This document shows, one piece after another, positions 6,096 through 12,661 of a stretch of DNA of 26,225 nt. How positions within the stretch are numbered: the first letter of the stretch is position 1; every line of letters begins with the position of its first letter. The translations under genes were made by a program, and so were the position numbers. Origin of the DNA: Candidatus Cloacimonadota bacterium. GTDB lineage: Bacteria; Hydrothermota; E44-bin80. The DNA is taken from positions 1 through 26,225 of the forward strand of contig SOKM01000228.1 in the NCBI GenBank assembly GCA_004375785.1, written 5' to 3'. Under the pieces are notes generated by a model, which saw nothing but the letters and a program-made list of their open reading frames with translations, had not been told where the DNA came from and made no database searches.

Positions 6096-7111
6096 TTTGT
6101 TACCTTCTTAGAATAGATAATCTCTCTTATACTCTTAAAATCGTTTATCTCATCAAGACCTTCCTTTAGGTATTTTATTCCCTGCGGTATTGCCTTGATA
6201 AACCATCTTTTCTTTTTCACCAATGATAGAAAGGAGAATGCACCGAGTGCTTGCATATTTCTTTGAATTGCAGAAAGCACATAAATCCTTCTGAAAGTTT
6301 TGTAATCCCTGTAAACACCAACCTTCTCTTGCACCAGGGAGAAATAGAAGAAAAGGAGCTTTTCTCTCATTTCTCTTGTGAGAGTAACATATGCATCCTT
6401 CATGAGTGAAGCAAGGTCGTATGTAAGCATACCTCTGTGTGCACTTTGAAAGTCGATAATTCTTACATTACCATTTTTGAAAAATATGTTCTGTGATTGA
6501 AAATCCCTGTGCATAAAGAAAAGTGGCTCATCAACAAAGGAAAGAGCAAGGTTATGAAAATCCTCATCAAGTTTTTCTATCGCCTCTTTGGAAAAACCAC
6601 AGAACATTTGAAGGAAAGAGTTACTAAAATAGTCTGATTCCCATCTAAGGGCATCATAGTCAAAAACCCTTTTATACACGGGCTTACATTTCTCAATTCC
6701 AATGTTTCCATCTATCTGAAGATGAAAAAGTTTCTTAATAACACCTTTATAAAGACGCTCAATAAAATCCATATCATCACTTTTTTTAACAAGGCTATTA
6801 AGACTTTTTGAGCCAACATCCTCGATAAGAAGAACCTTTTTATCTATATCAGCCATAAAAACCTCTGGGACCCCTACACCCTTTTTTGAAAGATATTCCT
6901 GTATCTCAAGATATTCCTCTACTTCATCTTTAGTAGAAGCAAACATTGCTATAAACGTATCCCTGTCTATTATTCGATAAAACTCTCTATCCGAACCACC
7001 AACCAGGTATATCACTTCTGCATCCTTGTTAACGAGGGAGAGCACCTTTTTTTCTAACAATCTATTTACCGCATTAAGAATTTCTATTCTTTTCTTTACC
7101 CTCATTAGCAA
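6071..7111 (-). CDS. amgK: Anomeric MurNAc/GlcNAc kinase (AmgK-like phosphotransferase)
   Basis: This 346-aa aminoglycoside phosphotransferase-fold kinase has catalytic segment H201-R-D203-F-Q-S-Q-N and metal-binding segment I-D220-F-Q-S-A-H, followed by TYDLASLMKDAYV. The DFQ forms in both and the YDLASLxxD stretch are the AmgK pattern rather than that of antibiotic kinases. AmgK phosphorylates MurNAc (and GlcNAc) at the anomeric carbon, giving the 1-phosphate that MurU uses. It follows murU by 6 bp and overlaps the serine hydrolase by 25 bases, so it sits in the middle of a tight operon. The start could be the ATG at 7111 or the one two codons later. Confidence 0.88.
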   Translation of the reverse strand: MLMRVKKRIEILNAVNRLLEKKVLSLVNKDAEVIYLVGGSDREFYRIIDRDTFIAMFASTKDEVEEYLEIQEYLSKKGVGVPEVFMADIDKKVLLIEDVGSKSLNSLVKKSDDMDFIERLYKGVIKKLFHLQIDGNIGIEKCKPVYKRVFDYDALRWESDYFSNSFLQMFCGFSKEAIEKLDEDFHNLALSFVDEPLFFMHRDFQSQNIFFKNGNVRIIDFQSAHRGMLTYDLASLMKDAYVTLTREMREKLLFFYFSLVQEKVGVYRDYKTFRRIYVLSAIQRNMQALGAFSFLSLVKKKRWFIKAIPQGIKYLKEGLDEINDFKSIREIIYSKKVTKCIKSITS

Positions 7112-7117
7112 ATACCT

Positions 7118-8044
7118 CTACACAACAAAATCCTTTGAAATAATGCAATTCCTATAGTTCTTTCCATCATCAATTACTGTATTATCAAAAATCACGCAGT
7201 TCTCAAGTTGCACATTATCACCAATAAGAGAGTTTCTCCCAATTGATACAAACCCTGATAGTTGCGCTTTTTTACTCACCTGAGAACCTTTGTCAACAAA
7301 AAATGGAGAAGAGGAAAGAGAAAAATTACAGAGTATATTTTTACTCTCCAGGAGGATATCCTTATGAACAAGAAGGTAATTTTCTTTAGTCCCGATATCA
7401 AGCCAGTAATTATTTCCACACACAAAACCGAAGATATTCTTTTCCATTCTTATGAGTTCAACGTAAGCATCTACAATATTGTAAAAATCATCCTCCGGTA
7501 GAAAATTAAATATTTTGCTATTTAGTATGGCAACACCTGTGAAATCAAAAACTTCTTGTCCTTTCCTGTTCGGTCTCAACCTCTCTGCAATATTTATTAT
7601 CCTTCCATCCTTTTCCATCTGAATATCCTTTGAACCTTTTTTCCTTTGAATAAGAAGTGTTGCCACAGCCTTATTCCCCATATGAAATCTGTATGCCTCC
7701 CTTATGTTTATATCCGTGACGATGTCGCCGTTATAAACAACAAAGTTTTCGCCTTTAATATACCTTCTCATCCTTCCTAAACCACCGCCTGTTCCAAGAA
7801 TCCTGTTTTCAATTGATACAGCTATTTCCATCGCATATTGTCTTCTTTGTAAAAAATCTACAATCTTATCTTTTAGATGGTGAACATTTATACAGAGTTT
7901 TTCAATTCCCTGCTTTTCTAAAGACAGTATTATATTTTCAAGTAAGGGTCGAGTTACAATTGGAAGGAGAGGTTTAGGTAAAAAATTTGTAACAGGCAGA
8001 AGTCTTGTCCCTTTGCCAGCTGCAAGTATTGTTGCTTCAATCAT
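7118..8044 (-). CDS. murU: MurNAc-1-phosphate uridylyltransferase (MurU-like)
   Basis: This nucleotidyltransferase of about 308 aa opens with MIEATILAAGKGTRLLPVT, the signature G-x-G-T-R loop, followed by LPKPLLPI. Within the family, MurU converts MurNAc-1-phosphate and UTP to UDP-MurNAc, bypassing de novo synthesis. The C-terminal 80 residues (SGFVSIGRNSLIGDNVQLENCVIF) look like left-handed beta-helix hexapeptide repeats. Bacterial MurU is usually shorter, about 220 residues, so this one resembles GlmU/GCD1-type enzymes in layout. I chose the ATG at 8044 because it matches the family start. An in-frame ATG at 8059 lies inside a heptamer repeat without a ribosome site. The adjacent amgK makes the MurU role likely, but other sugar-1-phosphates are possible. 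Confidence 0.82.
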   Translation of the reverse strand: MIEATILAAGKGTRLLPVTNFLPKPLLPIVTRPLLENIILSLEKQGIEKLCINVHHLKDKIVDFLQRRQYAMEIAVSIENRILGTGGGLGRMRRYIKGENFVVYNGDIVTDINIREAYRFHMGNKAVATLLIQRKKGSKDIQMEKDGRIINIAERLRPNRKGQEVFDFTGVAILNSKIFNFLPEDDFYNIVDAYVELIRMEKNIFGFVCGNNYWLDIGTKENYLLVHKDILLESKNILCNFSLSSSPFFVDKGSQVSKKAQLSGFVSIGRNSLIGDNVQLENCVIFDNTVIDDGKNYRNCIISKDFVV

Positions 8045-8051
8045 TCTCAAT

Positions 8052-8086
8052 TCAGACATAAGACATGAGACTTAAGACATAAGACT
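8052..8086. repeat. Imperfect 7-mer tandem repeat (5 units)
   Basis: TCAGACA, TAAGACA, TGAGACT, TAAGACA, TAAGACT run consecutively between namZ and murU, touching the upstream edge of murU. The remaining gap to namZ carries CTTTGTGTCTTTGTGTCTT, another word repeat. There is no promoter-like sequence here, so murU is probably read through from namZ. Confidence 0.7.
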
Positions 8087-8181
8087 TTATATCAAATTTT
8101 CTAAACTCACATCTTCCATCGTACATCATCCTTCCCTTATAAAACTCTTTGTGTCTTTGTGTCTTCGTAGCTAAATTTTCA

Positions 8182-9348
8182 TTATTTATAAAGGAGATAC
8201 TTCTCCCTTGTTTTCTTAAATTCTTCCAAGCCCTCATTGCAGGCTTCTTCTATATCTTTGATAGAGTAATTCTCTTCTATCATCTTTCTTATCGTAGTAT
8301 TGCCAACAAGAATATCAAAGGGAAATTTTTTCTCCTCAAATTCATAAGGTGGCTTCCTCCATTCAAAATCTTGAGGGTGTGTTCTTCTTACAGTAAGGAT
8401 AATCTCAAGTGCTGTTATAACAGGCTTGAATTTTTTTCTATCCGTTATATGTAACTGAAAACCTTCGCAGGTTTCACCCTTATATTTACTCCAGAGTGGT
8501 TTAAAATAAAGTGGTCTTAGTTTACAGCCGGATAGAACTTTTATTTCATCGAGAACCAATTTGCTATCGAGCCAGGGAGCTCCAAAGAATTCAAAAGGTT
8601 TTGTTGTCCCTCTTCCTTCGGATATATTAGTCCCTTCTAAAAGACACATTCCTGGATAAACAGTTGCTGTATCCGGTGTAGGCATATTAGGAGAAGGTAG
8701 AACCCAGTTAAGCCCTGTCTCATCGAACCATAACGCTCTCTCCCAACCTTCCATTTTAATGACCTCAAGCTCTACACCTATACTTAACTCCTTCTTAAAC
8801 ATTAAAGCAAGTTCACCCACGGTCATACCGTGCCTGATAGGGATTGGAAATAACCCGACAAAAGATTCATAATCCTCTTCAAGCAGAGGACCTTCTATAT
8901 CGAGACCATTTATTGGATTGGGTCTGTCAAGCACAACAAATCTTTTATTATATTGTCCCGCTTTCTCCATTGCAAGTTCCATTGTCCATATAAATGTATA
9001 GAATCGTGCTCCTACATCCTGAATATCAAAAATAATCGTATCTACATTCTTGAGCATTCCTTTATCAGGGGCAAGATGTTTTCCGTAAAGGCTGTAAACA
9101 GGAATGGAGGTCTTCTCATCTTTGAAACTCAGACATCTTTCCTGGTCCTGCAGTTCTCCCTTTACCCCATGCTCTGGGCTGAAGAGTGAGGTTACCTTGA
9201 TATTATTTTTTAAGAAAATTCGGGATGCACACTCAAAATTTCTATTGACAGAGGAAGGATTAATAATAAGCCCAACCCTTTCATTTCTGAAACGGTTGAA
9301 GCCTTTCTTCTCAAGAACATCAATTCCAGTTTTCGTATTCATAGACAT
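8182..9348 (-). CDS. namZ: Exo-beta-N-acetylmuramidase NamZ (DUF1343)
   Basis: This 388-aa protein is a full-length DUF1343 protein. Family blocks are visible in order: GLIINPSSVN, LFSPEHGVKG (58-64), DIQDVGARFYT (108-118), DRPNP (141-145), RHGMTVGELA, PSPNMPTPDTATVYPGMCLLEGTN and SEGRGTTKPFEFFGAPW. NamZ cleaves MurNAc from the non-reducing end of peptidoglycan fragments. The Bacillus enzyme is secreted, but this one begins MSMNTKTGIDVLEKKGFNRF with no signal peptide, so it seems to work on imported muropeptides. AGGAGG lies 3 bases before the first ATG (9348) and 9 before the second (9342), so the second may be the true start. It is the first gene of the recycling operon. Confidence 0.92.
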   Translation of the reverse strand: MSMNTKTGIDVLEKKGFNRFRNERVGLIINPSSVNRNFECASRIFLKNNIKVTSLFSPEHGVKGELQDQERCLSFKDEKTSIPVYSLYGKHLAPDKGMLKNVDTIIFDIQDVGARFYTFIWTMELAMEKAGQYNKRFVVLDRPNPINGLDIEGPLLEEDYESFVGLFPIPIRHGMTVGELALMFKKELSIGVELEVIKMEGWERALWFDETGLNWVLPSPNMPTPDTATVYPGMCLLEGTNISEGRGTTKPFEFFGAPWLDSKLVLDEIKVLSGCKLRPLYFKPLWSKYKGETCEGFQLHITDRKKFKPVITALEIILTVRRTHPQDFEWRKPPYEFEEKKFPFDILVGNTTIRKMIEENYSIKDIEEACNEGLEEFKKTREKYLLYK

Positions 9349-9459
9349 AATCCTCCTTTTTTATTGGAGTAGCGAAACTTGATACCTGAATTTAGATTAT
9401 ATTTCATCTGTGCTCATCTGTAGCTAATAATTTTTCTTTAACTGCCGTTCAATGCAATT

Positions 9460-9488
9460 ATTATACCAGATTAAATATAAGATTTCAA
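9460..9488 (-). promoter_or_regulatory. Sigma70-type promoter of the namZ operon
   Basis: The minus strand reads TTGAAA (9483-9488), 17 bp, TATAAT (9460-9465). The leader to the namZ start would be about 105 bases, with no obvious attenuator. The GTAGCGAAACTTG half-palindrome at 9367-9379 lies in this leader. Confidence 0.7.
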
Positions 9489-9500
9489 GGAAAAAATATG

Positions 9501-9608
9501 AGATTGCTTTCCTTCGCAGGAGTTTACCCTGAACCATACGGTGCAGGGTTTACCCTTGAGCGAAGCGAAGGGCTCAGGACAGGCTCCGTTTGGATACTCG
9601 CAATGACA
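9501..9608. repeat. REP-2 element (GATTGC...CGCAATGAC) carrying a 22-bp palindrome insert
   Basis: The element runs from AGATTGCTTTCC to CGCAATGACA. Except for an insert it matches the reverse complement of the copy at 22071-22175 through the segment GAGCGAAGCGAAGGGCTCAG and beyond. The insert is 22 bp (9527-9548, arms CCCTGA and GCAGGG around ACCATACGGT), with TTTA on both sides (9523-9526, 9549-9552). The element lies between the namZ promoter and the stop of the TPR gene. Confidence 0.85.
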
Positions 9609-9618
9609 CAAGGCGGTG

Positions 9619-11151
9619 TTATCTTGATGCTTCTACTTTATTTATAAGTTCAATTACTTCTTCATCTTGTGGGTTAAGTTGAGATGCTTGTTTCAGGTGC
9701 TCCAATGCTATATCCAATTGACCTTTAACAAAGTAAGCAAGTCCTAAATTATAATGAACATCCACATTATTGGGCTCTGATTTTATAATTTCATTAAGTG
9801 TTGTTAGACCTTCATCTACTTTACCCATTCGCAAAAGCAGACCGCCGCGAAAAAGTAGCGATGGAATTTTTTTCTCCGGAAAGTCATTTTCTATTTTACC
9901 CAATTCTGAAAGTGCTTCCTCATAATTCTTCTCCTGGATTAAAGGATGAATTAACATCAGTCTATCTATAAATTGCAGTTTTTTATTCTCTCTTTTCTCC
10001 TCAAGAACCTTGCAAGATTCCCTGATACCAGCATCTCTATCGTCTTCAAATAATAGCCATTGGAAGTTTATTATGGTAACCAGAGCATCATAAGGCTCGT
10101 CAATATCAGGTCTCGCTTCTACTGCCTGTTGAGCAAACTCCTTTGCACGGTCAAAATCTGATAAGACAAGATAGTACATTGCCATAGCCATAAATGCATC
10201 TACATCACCAGAAGGTCTTTGTTTTATTGCGGTATCCAGGTAGGACTTAATCTCTTTTAAGAGAGGGGACTGAGTCTCTTTCAATTCTGGTAGTTGAGAT
10301 TCCTGCTCATAACTACCTATTAGCATTAAATAGTGCATATATACAATAAATTCTTGCACTGCTCCAACAAAGAAATGGAATTCAAATCTTTCTGGATTAA
10401 GTTCTATTGCCTGATGAATGGGAGAGAAATCTACCCTGTCAATAGTTGTTTCTATCTGTGCGAAGGTAATTTTGAGCCGTTCTTCAGGTGGGTATTTTGC
10501 AAGCTCTTCCTTAAAAACCCACAGTTCTTCATTTAGAAGATTGGTTAATATCTTTGTTGAACTTATATTTGTTTTCATAATCAATGCTTCCGTGTTTTCT
10601 GGTTCATCCTTAAGTACAAGGTCAACAGCCTCTCCTGCTCTTTCATATTCCCTATACTCAAAATATAAATCCGCCAATTCCAACCACAAAGGAGAATAAA
10701 ATTTTTCCCATAATGCAGAATCGTTAAGTAATGACATTACACCTGAATCATCTCCTTCCCACCGTTTTAATTTCACCAAAACAAACACTGCGTCCAGGTT
10801 TTTCTGGTCCTTAGTAAGGATGCTATCCAATCTGTGGGTAAGAACCTCAGTAATCTTAGCCTCATCATCGAACAGTCCCTCCATATACAGCAGGCGAATC
10901 ATAGTATATGTTTCGAGAAGAGAAATTTCCCCTTTATTCCTTTTATCAGAGAGTTTAAGAATTAATTCTCTTCTCTGGTCGGGTGTAAGTTCACTGAGCG
11001 AATCTTGCAGGAAGTGGATAGAAATTTGATAATTAGCCTCTCCCAGGCGTGCAGGCTCCAATAATTCCTTCTCTGTCTCTTCTGCACTAATTTGCAATAC
11101 TATTGCAACAACAAGAAGACACAATACATACATCTTGACCTTTCTCATCAT
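9619..11151 (-). CDS. Exported TPR-repeat protein
   Basis: This 510-aa protein has an N-terminal signal peptide (KMYVLCLLVVAIVLQ, likely cleaved after ISA before EE) and no lipobox cysteine. The mature part is helical with several tetratricopeptide-like repeats. The clearest are PLWLELADLYFEYREYERAGEA near residue 155 and, at the C-terminus, PSLLFRGGLLLRMGKVDEGL and DVHYNLGLAYFVKGQLDIAL. It is probably a periplasmic scaffold for protein interactions, with partners unknown. AATGGAGGAATG gives a good ribosome site for the ATG at 11151. It has its own promoter about 270 bp upstream, with a REP-2 element inside the leader. Confidence 0.8.
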   Translation of the reverse strand: MMRKVKMYVLCLLVVAIVLQISAEETEKELLEPARLGEANYQISIHFLQDSLSELTPDQRRELILKLSDKRNKGEISLLETYTMIRLLYMEGLFDDEAKITEVLTHRLDSILTKDQKNLDAVFVLVKLKRWEGDDSGVMSLLNDSALWEKFYSPLWLELADLYFEYREYERAGEAVDLVLKDEPENTEALIMKTNISSTKILTNLLNEELWVFKEELAKYPPEERLKITFAQIETTIDRVDFSPIHQAIELNPERFEFHFFVGAVQEFIVYMHYLMLIGSYEQESQLPELKETQSPLLKEIKSYLDTAIKQRPSGDVDAFMAMAMYYLVLSDFDRAKEFAQQAVEARPDIDEPYDALVTIINFQWLLFEDDRDAGIRESCKVLEEKRENKKLQFIDRLMLIHPLIQEKNYEEALSELGKIENDFPEKKIPSLLFRGGLLLRMGKVDEGLTTLNEIIKSEPNNVDVHYNLGLAYFVKGQLDIALEHLKQASQLNPQDEEVIELINKVEASR

Positions 11152-11214
11152 TCCTCCATTACAACGAAGCCAGTTATTCGATAAAAGACTTCCTTTAAAT
11201 ACTCAGTGAACTCC

Positions 11215-11361
11215 GTCATTGCGAGCCATGTTACCATACGGTACATGGCGAGCCCAGAACCGTATGGTTCGGGGCGTGGCAATCTCATAATGCGAAAAAC
11301 CGAGATTGCTTTCCTTCTCATGCGCTCAGGACAGGCTCCGATATGATACTCGCAATGACAG
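11215..11361. repeat. REP-2 element with two ACCRTAYGGT palindromes
   Basis: It starts GTCATTGCGAG and ends CGCAATGAC. Two palindromic modules of about 22 bp lie inside, with cores ACCATACGGT (11233-11242) and ACCGTATGGT (11259-11268). The first is flanked by directly repeated GCGAG. The element lies in the predicted 5' leader of the TPR gene and produces spurious reading frames. Confidence 0.8.
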
Positions 11362-11419
11362 TCTTTTCTGAAGTACACCGCAGTTGACTGAATATTTACG
11401 GCTTCCACATATTTTTCAT

Positions 11420-11448
11420 AGTATAATTTAAATTTTCCCATTGGTCAA
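11420..11448 (-). promoter_or_regulatory. Sigma70-type promoter of the TPR gene
   Basis: The minus strand reads TTGACC (11443-11448), 17 bp, TATACT (11420-11425). The start codon at 11151 is about 260 bases downstream of the expected transcription start, leaving a long leader that contains the REP-2 element at 11215-11361. Confidence 0.65.
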
Positions 11449-11794
11449 GGAAAAAAACAAAATTAACAGGGATTGAAAGAAAATATAAGAGATTAAAATG
11501 CGAAAATGGAAATTACGAAAATCAAAATAAAGGATATAAAAACAATTTCCAATTTCATAGTTTCGTAATTTCGTGCCTTGAGTATTGCAATTTCTCAATT
11601 TCGGGCTTATCAATTTCCCTATTTCTTAAAATCCCTGTTAGTTAGAAAATTTGATTTCTGTGTTCTCTGTTGTTTATACTTTCAGAGTATATCAAAATAA
11701 TTTGCAACAGATTTGTATGGGCCGGGCGGAACATATACTGATAGAATGTTTTTTTTTATTGACATTGGTCATTTTTAGTTGCAAGGTTTCAGCT
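11449..11794. other. Intergenic, AT-rich word repeats, no gene seen
   Basis: This stretch is filled with near-repeats of AATTTC and TTTCGTAATTTCG between about 11500 and 11640. It separates the divergent TPR and membrane protein genes. The reading frame of the next gene is open back to 11651, but its upstream part looks non-coding. No convincing -10 box for the plus-strand gene was found. A lone TTGACA lies at 11759-11764. Confidence 0.5.
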
Positions 11795-12415
11795 ATGGAT
11801 AAATTTGCAGTTATAACAGGAATTACAGGTATCATACTTCTCTTTATTTCTGTATATATACTGATAACTGCTATTGTGAGAACAGCAAAAAGAAAAATGA
11901 AAATAAAGAGAGCTGTCTCTTTATTCGTGCTATTCCTGATAATTTTTGCCTTTTCTATCTCTTTTATATATTTATCCCTTTTTATTCAGACATTCTCGCG
12001 GTATACCCATGAAGAAAGGATAGGTACGGTATATGCGGAAGAAACAGATAAAGGAATAAACGTATACTTTGTAGATGAAAAAAGAAACAGAGAGTACACG
12101 TTTACGCTTACGGGTGACCAGTGGATGGTCGAGGGCTGTATTTTACGATGGAGCGTTCTTTTGAGATGGCTGGGTGCTGATACCTATTACAAGGTGACAA
12201 GGTTCAGGGGAAGATGGGAGATAGCCGAAGGAAAAGGAATAACAGAGTATGAAATCCAGCCGCAGGGACGGTTATGGAAATTTTTATTAAAAAATGGAGA
12301 ATCCCTCCCATTTATTGAAACAGCCTATGGAATAGGGGCATATCAGTATCCGGGTAAGGAAACCTTTTATCTCTTTATTAACGATACAGGATTTATTTTG
12401 AGAAAAAAAGGGTAA
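11795..12415 (+). CDS. Membrane protein with C-terminal beta-rich domain, function unknown
   Basis: Two transmembrane helices lie near the N-terminus (FAVITGITGIILLFISVYILITAIV-like and AVSLFVLFLIIFAFSISFIYL-like), with a basic loop between (RTAKRKMKIKR). A soluble domain of about 120 residues follows, containing GDQWMVEGCILRWSVLLRW and YYKVTRFRGRWE. That block recalls an uncharacterised proteobacterial membrane protein family, sometimes labelled cation/multidrug efflux pump, whose members have W-x-x-D-A-x-x-x-K-W and Y-R-L-x-R-L-x-G-R-Y. The likeness is from memory and gives no function. I chose the ATG at 11795 because it begins just before the first membrane helix. The frame is open upstream to 11651. 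It stands alone, convergent with tldE. Confidence 0.6.
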   Translation: MDKFAVITGITGIILLFISVYILITAIVRTAKRKMKIKRAVSLFVLFLIIFAFSISFIYLSLFIQTFSRYTHEERIGTVYAEETDKGINVYFVDEKRNREYTFTLTGDQWMVEGCILRWSVLLRWLGADTYYKVTRFRGRWEIAEGKGITEYEIQPQGRLWKFLLKNGESLPFIETAYGIGAYQYPGKETFYLFINDTGFILRKKG

Positions 12416-12423
12416 GGAAAATA

Positions 12424-12511
12424 CGAGGCTGGAAGTCCTCCTTCGTTGAAACTTCGGCGGACAGAACCCATCTGAAGCTTTTGCGTAAGTGGGCCTCGCC
12501 TGTTTCTTTTT
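12424..12511 (+). terminator. Structured region with T-tract after the membrane protein gene
   Basis: CGAGGC (12424-12429) pairs with GCCTCG (12493-12498), closing a region with two internal stems: GTCC/GGAC (12435-12438 with 12459-12462) and CCA/TGG (12468-12470 with 12490-12492). TGTTTCTTTTT follows directly. This could be a branched intrinsic terminator, a small structured RNA or another repeat. The inner part CTTCGTTGAAACTTCGG looks repeat-like. Confidence 0.4.
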
Positions 12512-12516
12512 AAAAC

Positions 12517-12612
12517 CGAGATTGCTTCAGGGGTTCACCCTGTGAAATAAGATTATGGCAAAAACATTATGCTATTTCACGGGGTAAAAATGAAAGTTTA
12601 TTCGCAATGACA
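12517..12612. repeat. REP-2 element with a long hairpin insert
   Basis: It runs from CGAGATTGC to CGCAATGACA. Inside, CCCTGTGAAATA (12538-12549) pairs with TATTTCACGGGG (12573-12584), a 12-bp stem with one G-T pair around a 23-base loop. The flanks are TTCA on the left and TAAA on the right. This is a different palindrome at the same type of place as the 22-bp inserts. Confidence 0.75.
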
Positions 12613-12661
12613 TCCTTGTTAAATGACCTAATGACCTGATGACGCCTGTTCGTATTGACTG

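Noticed and set aside
11148..11441. 97-codon minus-strand frame
   Set aside because: It runs through the REP-2 element and a promoter region. Its peptide (PEPYGSGLAMYRMVTWLAM) is a translated repeat that recurs in the frame at 15577.
12424..12498. RNase P or SRP RNA fragment
   Set aside because: GGAAGTCC and ACAGAA superficially recall RNase P conserved blocks, but the region is under 80 bases and lacks the rest of the core.
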